This document shows positions 9,568-21,609 of a DNA stretch of 64,000 nt, in pieces (position 1 is the stretch's first letter; each line of letters opens with the position of its first letter). The notes below the pieces were generated by a model, which was given only the letters and a program-made list of their open reading frames with translations, had not been told where the DNA came from and made no database searches. The translations under genes were made by a program, and so were the position numbers. Source of the stretch: Hyphomicrobiales bacterium (GTDB lineage: Bacteria; Pseudomonadota; Alphaproteobacteria; Rhizobiales; Aestuariivirgaceae); assembly GCA_016185245.1 (NCBI GenBank), contig JACPNZ010000018.1, forward strand, positions 62,001 through 126,000. Reading direction: 5' to 3'.

Positions 9568-10965
<1,398 letters not shown>

Positions 10966-11005
10966 GATCATCTCCCTATAGAATCGCCGGACCAGTCTAG
11001 CCTGA

Positions 11006-12193
<1,188 letters not shown>

Positions 12194-12202
12194 GAGATCG
12201 CC

Positions 12203-12523
12203 ATGGCCAAGGGCTACTGGATCGCCCGCGTCGACGTGCACGATCCCGCGACCTACAAGAATTATATCGACAACACTGTGGCGGCGCTCGCCAGGTTCGG
12301 GGGGCGCTACGTCGTGCGTGCCGCGCCCATCGCGGTCAGCGAAGGCACAACCCGGTCGCGCAACGTGGTCATCGAGTTTCCCAGCCTCGAGGCGGCGATG
12401 GCCTGCTACAAGTCGCCCGAATACCAGAAGGGGGTTTCCTTCCGCAAAGCTGCGGCGGAAGCCGATGTCGTTATCGTCGCCGGCTACGACGGGCCGCAGC
12501 CGGGCGATCCGGTTACGGGCTGA
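12203..12523 (+). CDS. DUF1330 domain protein
   Basis: A 106-residue protein with the DUF1330 (dimeric alpha/beta barrel) pattern: MAKGYWIARVDVHDPATYKNYI at the start and RNVVIEFPSLEAAMACYKSPEYQ in the middle. The biochemical role of the family is not established. It starts 9 bases after the TRAP binding protein with GGAG upstream, so the two are co-transcribed. Its end overlaps the end of the convergent dctM gene by 11 bases. Confidence 0.85.
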   Translation: MAKGYWIARVDVHDPATYKNYIDNTVAALARFGGRYVVRAAPIAVSEGTTRSRNVVIEFPSLEAAMACYKSPEYQKGVSFRKAAAEADVVIVAGYDGPQPGDPVTG

Positions 12524-13958
12524 TTTTCGGCGGCGGACTCAGGTCGATGGTCGGCGGCCCGCTGAGGTCGCCGCCCTCGCTCGCTTGCGGCACGGTGATC
12601 TGGAAATTGGGATCGACGACGACAGGGGCATCGAGGAAGGCCGTCACCATCTGCGGGAAAAAGATCAGAAGGCCGACCAGGATGAGCTGCAGCATCACCC
12701 AGGGAATGGCGCCCCAATAGATATCCGAGCTCCTGACGCTCGGCGGCGAGATGCCGCGCAGATAGAACAGGGCGAAGCCGAAGGGCGGATGCATGAAGCT
12801 CGTCTGGATGTTGGCGCCGAGCAGCACGCCGAGCCAGATGAGGTCGATGCCCAGCGCCCTGGCGGCGGGCACCAGCAGCGGCACGATGATGAAGGCGATC
12901 TCGAAGAAATCGAGAAAGAAGGCGATCACGAAGACGAAGAGGTTGACGAAGATCAGGAAGCCCACCTGGGCTCCCGGCAGGCCGGTGAGAAAGCTCTCGA
13001 TCCATTCCTTGCCGCCCACTCCCTGGAACACCAGGCTGAAGACCCGCGAGCCGAGCAGGATGAACACCACCATGGCGGTGATCCGCATGGTGGTCTGCAT
13101 GCCTTGATAAACGAGGGGCCAGGTCAGCCGGCGGTTGATCCCGGCCAGCACGAAAGCGCCGACCACGCCCATGGCGCCGGCTTCGGTTGCCGTAGCGAGG
13201 CCCATGAAGATCGTTCCCAGCACGACGAAGATGAGCGCCAGCGACGGCACCATGCCGCGGGTGCAGCGCCAGATCAGCGGCCAGCCCTTGAGCGTGCGCG
13301 CCTCCAGCGGTAGGGCCGGGATGTCCTGGGGCCTGACGATCGACAGGATCGCCACCCAGATCATGAACAGCACGACCTGGACGATCGAGGGGCCGATGGC
13401 GCCCTTGTACATTTCGCCGACATCGACGCCCATCTGGTCGGCCAGCACGACCAGCACCAGGGACGGCGGAATGAGCTGGGTGATGGTGCCCGAGGCGGCG
13501 ATGACGCCGGTGGCATGGCGCACGCTGTAGCCGTATTTCATCATGATCGGCAGCGAGATGAGCCCCATGGCAATGACCGAGGCGGCCACCGTGCCGGTAA
13601 TGGCGCCGAGCACCGCTCCCACCAGGATCACCGCATAGGAGAGCCCACCGCGCACGCCGCCGAACAATTGCCCGAAGCCCTCGAGCAGGTCCTCGGCGAG
13701 CCCGCTCCGCTCCAGCACCGCGCCCATCAGGGTGAAGAAGGGAATGGCGAGCAGCAGGTCGTTGCTCAGCACGCCATGCAGTTGGAAGGTGAGGTTGCCG
13801 AGGAAGTCGGGGGCGATGAGGCCGAGCTCGATCGAGATGAAGCCGAAAAACAGGCCCACGGCGGCGAGCGAGAAGGCCGCCGGATAGCCATAGAGCATGA
13901 ACAGGATCAGGCCGGCGAACATCAACGGCGCCATGTTCGCCTTGAGGAAATCGATCAT
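12513..13958 (-). CDS. TRAP transporter large permease (DctM)
   Basis: A 481-residue inner-membrane protein with about a dozen hydrophobic spans, the ion-coupled transport subunit. Family features are the N-terminal LMFAGLILFMLYGYPAAFSLA, the loop LLLAIPFFTLMGAVLERSGLAEDLLE and the repeat-like GTITQLIPPSLVLVVLADQMGVDVG, where sodium ligands usually lie. The C-terminal tail after residue 440 is Pro-rich and longer than usual. The start overlaps the dctQ stop by 4 bases, showing translational coupling. Its solute-binding protein is encoded convergently at 11096-12193. Confidence 0.93.
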   Translation of the reverse strand: MIDFLKANMAPLMFAGLILFMLYGYPAAFSLAAVGLFFGFISIELGLIAPDFLGNLTFQLHGVLSNDLLLAIPFFTLMGAVLERSGLAEDLLEGFGQLFGGVRGGLSYAVILVGAVLGAITGTVAASVIAMGLISLPIMMKYGYSVRHATGVIAASGTITQLIPPSLVLVVLADQMGVDVGEMYKGAIGPSIVQVVLFMIWVAILSIVRPQDIPALPLEARTLKGWPLIWRCTRGMVPSLALIFVVLGTIFMGLATATEAGAMGVVGAFVLAGINRRLTWPLVYQGMQTTMRITAMVVFILLGSRVFSLVFQGVGGKEWIESFLTGLPGAQVGFLIFVNLFVFVIAFFLDFFEIAFIIVPLLVPAARALGIDLIWLGVLLGANIQTSFMHPPFGFALFYLRGISPPSVRSSDIYWGAIPWVMLQLILVGLLIFFPQMVTAFLDAPVVVDPNFQITVPQASEGGDLSGPPTIDLSPPPKISP

Positions 13959-14566
13959 TGCACCGGCTTTTCGTAGGCCGCTTCACGGTGGGGGCCGGTG
14001 GTGAGCGAAGCCAGGCACTTGATGATTTCGGAAATTCCCTGCAGCAGCACCAGGGCGAACCCCGCCGGCAGGCAGAACTTGGCGGGCCAGCGCGGCAGCC
14101 CGCCGGCATTCTGCGACAGTTCGTTGTTGTTCCAGGCCTCGAGGAACCACGGCCAGGTGAAATAGATCATCACCAGGCAAATCGGTACCAGGAAAAACAC
14201 GCCACCGATCAGGTCGATCCAGTCGCGGGTGCGGTAGCCGGCCGAACCATAGATCAGGTCGACGCGGACATGCTCGTTCAGCTTCAGCGTCCAGGGGGCT
14301 CCGAACATGACCATGCCGGCGAACATGGCGAGTTGCAGGTCACTCAGGATATTGGAGTTGTTGCGGTAGAGATCGAAAACCCACGCCACTTCATCGGTGA
14401 ACACGCCGAGCGTCTGCCCGACATAGAGCATAGTGCCGAGGCTGTAGCGGGCCAGCGCGTTGAAAGCGCTGACCAGGGCGGCGAGCAGAACCAGCCAGGT
14501 GGCGAGCCGGCCGAAACCAGCGCTCACGCCGTCGATCAGCCGGCTGAGGGCAAGAAGCCCCGTCAT
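13955..14566 (-). CDS. TRAP transporter small permease (DctQ)
   Basis: A 203-residue inner-membrane protein with four predicted spans, the small subunit that scaffolds DctM. It has the DctQ-typical stretch VLLAALVSAFNALARYSL and the VMFGAPWTLKLNEHVRVDLIY motif between spans 2 and 3, with NEHVRVD as the hallmark. It is the first gene of the dctQ-dctM pair. GAGGAAGACATG gives a ribosome site close to the start. The divergent mmcB gene begins 45 bases away, so both promoters must lie in that short gap. Confidence 0.92.
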   Translation of the reverse strand: MTGLLALSRLIDGVSAGFGRLATWLVLLAALVSAFNALARYSLGTMLYVGQTLGVFTDEVAWVFDLYRNNSNILSDLQLAMFAGMVMFGAPWTLKLNEHVRVDLIYGSAGYRTRDWIDLIGGVFFLVPICLVMIYFTWPWFLEAWNNNELSQNAGGLPRWPAKFCLPAGFALVLLQGISEIIKCLASLTTGPHREAAYEKPVQ

Positions 14567-14610
14567 GTCTTCCTCCCCAGGCGCACGTTGACCGGCGCAG
14601 CATTTGTGGC

Positions 14611-15111
14611 ATGAGATTAGGAGAAAGCGCTGCGGCGCGCCAAGAGGAAATGATGGGCCTGGAGCTGAAACCCGACGGCCGGCAATCGGACACCGCCCTC
14701 ATGGTGCAGAAGGGTGTCTGCCGGCTCTTACGCGCGGCGGGCTTTGCCACCTTGACCGAGTTCACCCTGGTCAGCGGCAGACGCGCCGATGTGATCGGCG
14801 TCAACGAGCGCGGAACGATCTGGATCGTCGAGATCAAGTCGTCGCCGGAGGATTTCCGCGCCGACGGCAAGTGGCCGGAATACTGGGACTACTGCGACCG
14901 CCTGTTCTTCGCCATTCCCCAGACCATGGACACCGAGATGATGCCGACCGCCACCGGGCTGATCGTCGCCGATGCCTGGGGGGCGGATTTTCTGCGCCAT
15001 CCCGACGAGGTGCTGCTCCATGCGGCACGACGCAAGGCAGTCACTTTGGCCTTCGCCCGGGCCGCGGCACTGCGCCTGCACGGGCTCCACGATCCACTGT
15101 CGAATTCGTGA
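14611..15111 (+). CDS. mmcB: MmcB family DNA repair protein
   Basis: A 166-residue protein, or 153 if translation begins at the ATG at 14650, which is preceded immediately by GAGGAA. The core VISGRRADVIGVNERGTIWIVEIKSSPEDFRADGKWPEYWD region (a few residues differ by position) shows the D...E-x-K pattern of a PD-(D/E)xK nuclease fold, here RADVIG then EIKSS. MmcB is an alphaproteobacterial protein placed in mutagenic or damage-induced DNA repair. It is convergent with irr, with 2 bases between the stops. No SOS box was recognised upstream. Confidence 0.85.
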   Translation: MRLGESAAARQEEMMGLELKPDGRQSDTALMVQKGVCRLLRAAGFATLTEFTLVSGRRADVIGVNERGTIWIVEIKSSPEDFRADGKWPEYWDYCDRLFFAIPQTMDTEMMPTATGLIVADAWGADFLRHPDEVLLHAARRKAVTLAFARAAALRLHGLHDPLSNS

Positions 15112-15113
15112 AT

Positions 15114-15524
15114 TCAGCCGCGCTTCAGCCGGACGATCACGTCGATGCGGTCGATGCGAGTGCCTTCGGGAAGGGCGGGCAGGCCAAAAACTTCGACGCG
15201 CTCGCTGCCGATATCGACGAGCTGGCCCTTGTCCTCGAGGAAGTAGTGGAAGTGGTTCGAGGTGTTGGTGTCGAAATAGCTGCGGTTGCCTTCGATTGCC
15301 ACCTCGCGCAGGAGGCCCGCGGCAGTGAACTGGTTGAGGGTGTTGTAGACGGTCGCCAGCGACACCGGCAGGCGCGCCGCCTGAGCCTCGCCGTGGAGAG
15401 ATTCGGCACTGACATGGCGGTCGCCCGAAGCAAACAATAACCCGGCCAAATCCAGGCGCTGGCGCGTCGGACGAAGTCCCGCACCCCGCAATTTTTTGGC
15501 GATTTCCCCGGTTGCAGGCGGCAT
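15114..15524 (-). CDS. irr: Iron response regulator Irr (Fur family)
   Basis: A 136-residue Fur-superfamily repressor. The frame extends further upstream into fabA, but the start MPPATGEIAKKLRGAGLRPT at 15524 fits the family. The winged helix runs to about residue 90 (RLPVSLATVYNTLNQFTAAGLLREV). The SNHFHYFLEDKGQLVDI motif around residue 95 is the His-rich Irr segment; there are no Cys pairs of the zinc site typical of Fur. Irr senses haem and iron status in rhizobia and controls haem and Fe-S genes. It is divergent from fabA with about 160 bases between, an arrangement common in the order. Confidence 0.88.
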   Translation of the reverse strand: MPPATGEIAKKLRGAGLRPTRQRLDLAGLLFASGDRHVSAESLHGEAQAARLPVSLATVYNTLNQFTAAGLLREVAIEGNRSYFDTNTSNHFHYFLEDKGQLVDIGSERVEVFGLPALPEGTRIDRIDVIVRLKRG

Positions 15525-15684
15525 TTCAGCGGCCTTTATAGGCGTTTGCCGGGGCCCTGCGCAACGCTTGCGCCATGCGGCGGCCTGACGCGCGGCGCGT
15601 GACGTTTGAAGCTGGAATTTGCCTGTGTTAGGAACCTCTTGTGCGGCGGCGTGGGGCCCGGGCAGCGGCGAAAGACGAGACAGG

Positions 15685-16200
15685 ATGAACGAGCGCAAAT
15701 CGAGTTACGACTATGATCAGCTCCTGGCCTGCGGCCGCGGCGAGCTGTTCGGCCCGGGCAATGCCCAGCTGCCACTGCCGCCGATGCTGATGTTCGACCG
15801 CATCACCCATATTTCCGACACCGGCGGCGGGAACGGCAAGGGCCAGATCGTCGCCGAATTCGATGTTCGTCCCGACCTGTGGTTCTTCGCCTGCCATTTC
15901 CAGGGCGATCCGGTGATGCCCGGCTGTCTCGGCGTCGATGCCCTGTGGCAGCTGCTCGGCTTCTTCCTCGGCTGGCTCGGCGCCCCGGGCCGCGGCCGGG
16001 CCCTGGGGGTGGGCGAAGTGAAATTCACCGGCATGGTGACGCCGGTCGTCAGCCGCGTCGAATATGTGGTCAATCTCAAGCGCGTCATCCTGCGCAAACT
16101 CAATCTCGGCATCGCCGACGGCTTGCTCAAGGCCGACGGCGAGACCATCTATACGGCGACCGACCTGCGGGTCGGCCTGTTCCAGTCCACTCCGGCCTGA
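15685..16200 (+). CDS. fabA: 3-hydroxydecanoyl-ACP dehydratase/isomerase
   Basis: A 171-residue enzyme of type II fatty acid synthesis. It dehydrates 3-hydroxydecanoyl-ACP and isomerises the trans-2 to the cis-3 product, the branch point to unsaturated fatty acids. Length equals that of characterised FabA. Landmarks are [14 protein letters not shown] near residue 30, [24 protein letters not shown] near 70 with the catalytic His in CHF, and the Asp of GVDALWQ. The start at 15685 follows ACAGG; longer upstream extensions would run into irr. First gene of fabA-fabB-fabI. Confidence 0.96.
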   Translation: MNERKSSYDYDQLLACGRGELFGPGNAQLPLPPMLMFDRITHISDTGGGNGKGQIVAEFDVRPDLWFFACHFQGDPVMPGCLGVDALWQLLGFFLGWLGAPGRGRALGVGEVKFTGMVTPVVSRVEYVVNLKRVILRKLNLGIADGLLKADGETIYTATDLRVGLFQSTPA

Positions 16201-16212
16201 GGAGACGTGAAG

Positions 16213-17427
16213 ATGCGGCGAGTCGTGGTCAGCGGTCTTGGCATCGTGTCGAGCATCGGCAACAATGTCCAGGAAGTCCTGAGTTCGCTGCGCGAGGCCA
16301 AGTCGGGGATCGTCAAGGCCGAGGCCTACGAGAAGCTCGGCTTCCGCTGCCAGGTGCATGGGGCGCCGAATTACGATCTCGAGACGGTCGACCGGCGAGT
16401 GCGCCGTTTCATGGGCGATGGCGCGGCCTGGAACTATGTCGCCATGCAGCAGGCGATCGTCGACTCCGGGCTCGAAGAGAAGGACGTGAAGAACGACCGC
16501 ACCGGCCTGATCATGGGCTCGGGCGGGCCGTCGACCAAAACCATCGTCGCCGCCGCCGATGTGACCCGCGACAAGGGTCCCAAGCGCGTCGGCCCGTTCG
16601 CCGTGCCGGCCGCCATGTCGAGCACCAATTCGGCAACCCTTGCCACCCCCTTCGGCATCAGGGGCGTCAACTATTCGATCTCGTCGGCCTGCGCCACCTC
16701 GGCCCATTGCATCGGCAACGCCGCCGAGATGATCCAGTGGGGCAAGCAGGACGTGATGTTCGCCGGCGGCGGCGAGGAACTCGACTGGACGCTGTCGGTG
16801 CTGTTCGACGCCATGGGGGCGATGTCGTCCAAGTACAATGCCACGCCGGCGAAGGCCTCGCGGGCCTATGACAGGAACCGCGATGGCTTCGTCATCGCCG
16901 GCGGGGCCGGCACGGTAGTGCTGGAAGAGCTCGAGCACGCCAAGGCGCGCGGCGCGAAAATTTATGCCGAACTGGTGGGCTACGGCGCCACCTCGGACGG
17001 CTACGACATGGTGCAGCCCTCGGGCGAAGGGGCGGCACGCTGCATGCGCCTGGCCCTGGCGACGGTGAAGGAGAAGATCGACTACATCAACCCGCACGCC
17101 ACTTCGACGCCGATCGGCGACAAGAAGGAGATCGAGGCCATTCGCGCGGTGTTTGGCTCCGACATTCCGCCGATCGCCGCGACCAAGTCGCTGACCGGCC
17201 ATTCGCTGGGCGCAACCGGGGTGCAGGAGGCGATCTATTCGATCCTGATGATGAAGTCGGGCTTCATCTGCGAGAGCGCCAATATCGAGGAGCTCGATCC
17301 CGAGTTCGCCGATATCCCCATCGTCCGCCAACGCATCGACAACGTCAGGATCGACGTCGCCATGTCGAACAGCTTCGGCTTCGGCGGCACCAACGCAACC
17401 CTGGTCTTGCAGCGCTATAACGGCTGA
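16213..17427 (+). CDS. fabB: 3-oxoacyl-ACP synthase I
   Basis: A 404-residue condensing enzyme that elongates acyl-ACP, including the cis-3-decenoyl-ACP made by FabA. The catalytic triad is visible: Cys in [16 protein letters not shown] near residue 162, His in [12 protein letters not shown] near 297 and His in [12 protein letters not shown] near 332. A GTG at 16207 is also in frame, but GGAGA at 16201 sits right beside it, so the ATG at 16213 ([10 protein letters not shown]) has the better spacing. It lies 12 bases after fabA and 4 bases before fabI. Confidence 0.96.
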   Translation: MRRVVVSGLGIVSSIGNNVQEVLSSLREAKSGIVKAEAYEKLGFRCQVHGAPNYDLETVDRRVRRFMGDGAAWNYVAMQQAIVDSGLEEKDVKNDRTGLIMGSGGPSTKTIVAAADVTRDKGPKRVGPFAVPAAMSSTNSATLATPFGIRGVNYSISSACATSAHCIGNAAEMIQWGKQDVMFAGGGEELDWTLSVLFDAMGAMSSKYNATPAKASRAYDRNRDGFVIAGGAGTVVLEELEHAKARGAKIYAELVGYGATSDGYDMVQPSGEGAARCMRLALATVKEKIDYINPHATSTPIGDKKEIEAIRAVFGSDIPPIAATKSLTGHSLGATGVQEAIYSILMMKSGFICESANIEELDPEFADIPIVRQRIDNVRIDVAMSNSFGFGGTNATLVLQRYNG

Positions 17428-17431
17428 CCCC

Positions 17432-18235
17432 ATGAAAACCGGATTGATGGCAGGCAAGCGCGGCCTGGTGATGGGCGTCGCCAACGACCACTCGATCGCC
17501 TGGGGCATCGCCGCGAAGCTGCATGAGCACGGCGCTGAACTTGCCTTCACCTATCAGGGCGAGGCCTTCGGCAAAAGGGTGAAGCCCTTGGCCGACGAGG
17601 TCGGCTCGAAGCTGCTGCTGCCTTGCGATGTCGAGGACATCGCCACCGTCGATTTCGTGTTCGAGGCGCTCAAGGCGAAATGGGGCAAGATCGATTTCCT
17701 GGTGCATGCCATCGCCTTCTCCGACAAGGCCGAGCTCAAGGGCAAATACGCCGACACGACGCGGGAGAATTTCATCCGCACCATGGTGATCTCGTGCTTC
17801 TCCTTCACCGAGATCGCCCGCCGGGCCGCTGCGCTCATGCCGGACGGCGGATCGCTGGTGACGTTGACCTATGGCGGCTCGGTCAGGGTGATGCCGAACT
17901 ACAATGTGATGGGCGTGGCCAAGGCCGCACTCGAGGCCTCGGTCCGCTATCTCGCCGCCGACTACGGACCCCAGGGGATCAGGGTGAACGCCATATCGGC
18001 GGGGCCAATGCGGACACTGGCGGGCGCCGGCATCGGCGATGCCCGGGCCATGTTCAACTATCAGCAGGCCCATGCGCCGCTGCGCCGGACGATCACGCTC
18101 GAGGAAGTGGGTGGTGCCGGGCTCTATCTCCTGTCGCCCCTGTCGGGCGGGGTGACCGGCGAAATCCACTATGTCGATAGTGGCTACAACATCATCTCCA
18201 TGCCGCGCCCCGAGGATTTGAAGAACGGCGGCTGA
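17432..18235 (+). CDS. fabI: Enoyl-ACP reductase (NADH), FabI
   Basis: A 267-residue short-chain dehydrogenase that performs the last reduction of each fatty acid elongation round. The cofactor motif is GVANDHSIAWGIA near residue 16. The active-site Tyr-x6-Lys appears as YNVMGVAK near residue 155, as in FabI. LTYGGSVRVMPNY just before it is the substrate-pocket stretch. It completes fabA-fabB-fabI and is convergent with folC, with 5 bases between stops. This is the FabI type targeted by triclosan-like inhibitors. Confidence 0.95.
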   Translation: MKTGLMAGKRGLVMGVANDHSIAWGIAAKLHEHGAELAFTYQGEAFGKRVKPLADEVGSKLLLPCDVEDIATVDFVFEALKAKWGKIDFLVHAIAFSDKAELKGKYADTTRENFIRTMVISCFSFTEIARRAAALMPDGGSLVTLTYGGSVRVMPNYNVMGVAKAALEASVRYLAADYGPQGIRVNAISAGPMRTLAGAGIGDARAMFNYQQAHAPLRRTITLEEVGGAGLYLLSPLSGGVTGEIHYVDSGYNIISMPRPEDLKNGG

Positions 18236-18240
18236 GGTCT

Positions 18241-19569
18241 CTACCGCCGTCCGGCGCCGCTGACTTTCGACATTTCCATCCGGCCATGGGCGGCGAGCAC
18301 CCGGCCGGCGAGATAGAGCGAGCCGCAGATCAGGATGCGAGGGGCGGGAACCGTCTGCGAGGCCTGGCGCAGTGCTGCCTCAAGGCTTTCGGCGGTTTCG
18401 GCGGCCAGGCCCTTCGCCCGGGCCGCCTCGGCGAGTTTGCCGGCTTCGACGGCGTTTTCCTCGTCGGGAATGGTGAGGCTCACCGCCTTGCGGGCAATGC
18501 CGGCGAAGGCGCCGATGAAGCTTCCGGCATCCTTGGTGTTGAGCATGCCCCAGATCAGCACCAGGGGCCGCGAGTGACGGTCGTTCAGATCGGAAAAGGC
18601 CTGGGCCAGCACCCGTCCGGCGGACGGATTGTGACCGCCGTCGAGCCACAGTTCGGCATCGGCGGAGACGAGATCAGAAAGCCCTCCCGGCCCCAGCCGC
18701 TGCATGCGGGCGGGCCAGACAACCGACCTGAGACCGGCAGCGATGTGGGCCTCGCCGATGCGCGGATCGTCGACGGCCCGGATGGCGGCAATGGCATTGC
18801 CGGCATTGTCGATCTGGTGACGGCCGGCTAGCTGCGGCAGCGGCAGATCGTGCAGCCCCGCCTCGTCCTGGAACACCAGGCGGCCGTGCTGCTCGAAGCT
18901 CTGCCAGTCGCGGTTGGCGACCGCCAGGGAAACGCCGAGGCGGGCCGCCACCCGCTCGATCTCGGCCAGGGCCTCGTCGGGCTGGGCGCCGATCACCGCC
19001 GGCGCGCCGCGTTTCAGGATGCCGGCCTTCTCGTAGGCGATGGCCGTGATGGTCTCGCCCAGATACTGCTGGTGGTCGTAGTCGATGGTGGTGATGACGG
19101 CGCAGGCCGGTTTCGCGATCACATTGGTGGCGTCGAGCCGGCCGCCGAGGCCCACCTCCAGCACCAGATAGTCGGCCGGGGTGCGGCTGAAGGCGAGGAA
19201 GGCCGCCGCCGTGGTGATCTCGAAGAAGGTGATGGGGTGGCCCTCGTTCGCCCGCTCGCATTCGGCGAGGAGAGCCGAAAGGTCGGCTTCGGCGATGAGT
19301 TCGCCCGCCACCCGGATGCGCTCGTGGAACTTCACCAGATGCGGCGAGGTGTAGCAATGGACCCCCAGGCCCGCCGCCTCCAGCATGGCGCGGAGATAGG
19401 CCACCGTCGAGCCCTTGCCATTGGTGCCGGCCACATGGATGACCGGCGGCAGCTTCTCCTGCGGATCGCCGAGCCGGGCCAGGAGGCGGGCGATGCGCTC
19501 GAGGCTCAGGTCGATGATCTTGGGATGAAGCGCCAGCAGCCGGGTCAGGATGGCGTCGCTCAGGGCCAA
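18241..19569 (-). CDS. folC: Bifunctional folylpolyglutamate synthase/dihydrofolate synthase
   Basis: A 442-residue ATP-dependent ligase that adds glutamate to dihydropteroate and to folates. The Mur-ligase-like P-loop is HVAGTNGKGSTVAYL near residue 45, followed by YTSPHLVKFHERIRV. The second Mur signature is LVLEVGLGGRLDATN near residue 140, and the C-terminal domain includes LWLDGGHNPSAGR near 310. It is the last gene of the minus-strand run trpF-trpB-(toxin/antitoxin)-trpA-accD-folC, 10 bases after accD. Confidence 0.95.
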   Translation of the reverse strand: MALSDAILTRLLALHPKIIDLSLERIARLLARLGDPQEKLPPVIHVAGTNGKGSTVAYLRAMLEAAGLGVHCYTSPHLVKFHERIRVAGELIAEADLSALLAECERANEGHPITFFEITTAAAFLAFSRTPADYLVLEVGLGGRLDATNVIAKPACAVITTIDYDHQQYLGETITAIAYEKAGILKRGAPAVIGAQPDEALAEIERVAARLGVSLAVANRDWQSFEQHGRLVFQDEAGLHDLPLPQLAGRHQIDNAGNAIAAIRAVDDPRIGEAHIAAGLRSVVWPARMQRLGPGGLSDLVSADAELWLDGGHNPSAGRVLAQAFSDLNDRHSRPLVLIWGMLNTKDAGSFIGAFAGIARKAVSLTIPDEENAVEAGKLAEAARAKGLAAETAESLEAALRQASQTVPAPRILICGSLYLAGRVLAAHGRMEMSKVSGAGRR

Positions 19570-19579
19570 AGTTCGCGCC

Positions 19580-20482
19580 TCATTGGGCGGCGATGGCCAG
19601 CGCCGTGCCGGGCTCCACCGCCATGACGGCCGGCGACTTCATCAGTATGCGGAGGATACGGCCGACGGTGGGGCGCATCTCGTGGCGGGGCACCACCATG
19701 TCGACCATGCCGTGCTCCTCGAGATACTCGGCGCGCTGGAAGCCGGTCGGCAATTTCTCGCGGATGGTCTGTTCGATCACCCGCTGGCCGGCGAAGCCGA
19801 TCAGAGCGCCCGGCTCGGAAATGTGAACATCCCCCAGCATGGCATAGGAGGCGGTCACCCCGCCGGTCGTCGGATGGGTGAGGACGACGATATAGGGGAG
19901 TCTCGCCTGGCGGAGTTCCTGTACGGCGACGGTGGTGCGCGGCAATTGCATGAGGGAAAGCACGCCCTCCTGCATGCGGGCCCCGCCCGAGGAGACGAAG
20001 AACACGAAGGGCTCGCGGCGGGCGACGGCCGAGCGCATGGCGGTGATGATCGCCTCGCCGGCGGCCATGCCGAGCGAGCCGCCCATGAAGGCGAAGTCCT
20101 GGACCGCCACGGTGACCGCCAGCCCGTCGATCGTGCCATGGCCGGCCAGCATGCAGTCCTCGGCCCCGGTCTTGACCCGGGCCTCCTTGAGGCGGTCGGC
20201 ATATTTGCGCTCGTCGCGGAATTTCAGCGGATCGGTCGCCACCTGGGGCATGGCGATCCTGTCGAATTCGCCGTCGTCGAACATCGACTTCAAGCGCAGA
20301 TCGGGGGCCATGCGCATGTGATGGCCGGACCCCGGCATGACGAACTGGTTGGCTTCCAGATCCTTGTAGAACACCATCTGGCCCGACTCGGGATCCTTAA
20401 TCCACATGTTGTCGGGCACCTCGCGCTTGACGCCGAGGATCGAGCGGATTTTCGGGCGGACGAAGTTCTTGATCCAGTTCAT
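19580..20482 (-). CDS. accD: Acetyl-CoA carboxylase carboxyltransferase subunit beta
   Basis: A 300-residue subunit that with AccA transfers carboxyl from biotin to acetyl-CoA, making malonyl-CoA. The start [17 protein letters not shown] at 20482 is the family start; the open frame continues into trpA. The crotonase core includes [16 protein letters not shown]-like text ([16 protein letters not shown]) near residue 165 and [16 protein letters not shown] near 210. The N-terminal zinc ribbon is degenerate: where E. coli has two Cys pairs this protein reads [10 protein letters not shown] and VMPGSGHH, with no cysteine. Loss of most of these is known in rhizobia. It begins 5 bases after trpA. Confidence 0.95.
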   Translation of the reverse strand: MNWIKNFVRPKIRSILGVKREVPDNMWIKDPESGQMVFYKDLEANQFVMPGSGHHMRMAPDLRLKSMFDDGEFDRIAMPQVATDPLKFRDERKYADRLKEARVKTGAEDCMLAGHGTIDGLAVTVAVQDFAFMGGSLGMAAGEAIITAMRSAVARREPFVFFVSSGGARMQEGVLSLMQLPRTTVAVQELRQARLPYIVVLTHPTTGGVTASYAMLGDVHISEPGALIGFAGQRVIEQTIREKLPTGFQRAEYLEEHGMVDMVVPRHEMRPTVGRILRILMKSPAVMAVEPGTALAIAAQ

Positions 20483-20487
20483 GGGTT

Positions 20488-21306
20488 CTAGCTCCTCACA
20501 CCGCGGGCGATGTCGCCGACCAGGGCATGCACGGCCTTCGCCGTCTTGGACGTGGGCTTTCCGGCTTTTGTGAGGCTCAAGCGGATCGCATCGACGAGTG
20601 CTGAACCCACCACCACGCCGTCGGCATCGCGGGCGATGGCCCGGGCCTGTTCGGCGGTCTTCACGCCAAAGCCCACGGCGATAGGAAGGGTCGTATGTTT
20701 CTTCAAACGTTTCACGTTGGCCTTGACGCTCTTCAGGTCGGGTGCCTTGGTGCCGGTGATTCCGAGCACCGAGACATAATAGACGAAACCCGAAGTATTG
20801 CGAAACACCTTGGGGGCGCGCCGGTCGTCGGTCGTCGGCGTCGCCAGGCGGATGAAATTGAGCCCGGCCTTGATCGCCGGCAGGCACAGTTCGTGGTCCT
20901 CCTCGGGCGGCAGGTCGACGACAATCAGGCCGTCGACGCCGGCGGCCTTGGCATCCTTGAGAAACTTGTCGACGCCATAGACATAAACCGGATTGTAGTA
21001 GCCCATCAGCACGATGGGCGTGTCCTGGTCGTCCTTGCGGAACTGACGGACCAGCCTGAGCGTCTTCTTCATGGTCTGGCCGGCAGCGAGGGCACGCAGG
21101 CCTGCCGCCTGAATGGCCGGGCCATCGGCCATGGGATCGGTGAAGGGCATGCCGAACTCGATCACGTCGGCGCCGGCCCTGGGCAGGCCCTTGACGATCT
21201 TCAGCGAGGTTTCATAGTCGGGATCGCCGGCGGTGACGAAAGTGACAAGGGCGGCGCGGCCTTCCTTCTTCAACGCGGCAAAGCGGCGGTCGATGCGGGT
21301 GGTCAC
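20488..21306 (-). CDS. trpA: Tryptophan synthase alpha chain
   Basis: A 272-residue TIM-barrel enzyme that cleaves indole-glycerol phosphate to indole and glyceraldehyde 3-phosphate. The catalytic Glu lies in [21 protein letters not shown] near residue 50, and the catalytic Asp in [12 protein letters not shown] near 128. The phosphate-binding region [11 protein letters not shown] is near residue 215. Indole is channelled to TrpB, whose gene lies upstream but is separated here by a toxin-antitoxin pair, an insertion in a normally contiguous trpB-trpA junction. Confidence 0.96.
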   Translation of the reverse strand: MTTRIDRRFAALKKEGRAALVTFVTAGDPDYETSLKIVKGLPRAGADVIEFGMPFTDPMADGPAIQAAGLRALAAGQTMKKTLRLVRQFRKDDQDTPIVLMGYYNPVYVYGVDKFLKDAKAAGVDGLIVVDLPPEEDHELCLPAIKAGLNFIRLATPTTDDRRAPKVFRNTSGFVYYVSVLGITGTKAPDLKSVKANVKRLKKHTTLPIAVGFGVKTAEQARAIARDADGVVVGSALVDAIRLSLTKAGKPTSKTAKAVHALVGDIARGVRS

Positions 21307-21318
21307 TACGACGGCTCC

Positions 21319-21609
21319 TCAGTCATGCCATTTGGGCGGACGCTTCGCCCGGCTATCCCAGAGGCGAACGACCTGAATTACATCACCTTTGATGCGATAG
21401 ACGAACGAAAATGGTGTCTTCGGGATGGAAATCTTTCGCAGGCCGAGATTGTCAATCGGATGCCCGATATGAGGATTGCTCTTCAGAAATGCCTGCATTC
21501 GAATGATCTGCCGCCAGCCGCTCTTTCCACCTTCCGGGAAGACTGCGAGGTAATATTCTTGAACCCAAGTGATGTCTGCGTGGCAGCTCGCCAGGTAGAC
21601 GAGCTTCAC
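21319..21609 (-). CDS. RelE/ParE family toxin
   Basis: A 96-residue protein of the RelE/ParE fold. It has the N-terminal beta strand MKLVYLASCHADITWVQEYY, the middle NPHIGHPIDNLGLRKISIPKTPFSFVYRI and the C-terminal strand VIQVVRLWDSRAKRPPKWHD, which ends in the VxRLWxxRxxPxxW pattern of ParE/RelE toxins. It starts inside the antitoxin stop with a 4-base ATGA overlap, standard for such pairs. Whether it acts on gyrase (ParE) or mRNA (RelE) cannot be read here. Only 12 bases separate it from trpA, so trpA-accD-folC may be read through it. Confidence 0.85.
   Translation of the reverse strand: MKLVYLASCHADITWVQEYYLAVFPEGGKSGWRQIIRMQAFLKSNPHIGHPIDNLGLRKISIPKTPFSFVYRIKGDVIQVVRLWDSRAKRPPKWHD

Noticed and set aside
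14611-14650. SOS box before mmcB
   Set aside because: The gene is damage-linked elsewhere, so I looked for a GTTC-N7-GTTC-type site in the dctQ-mmcB gap and found none.
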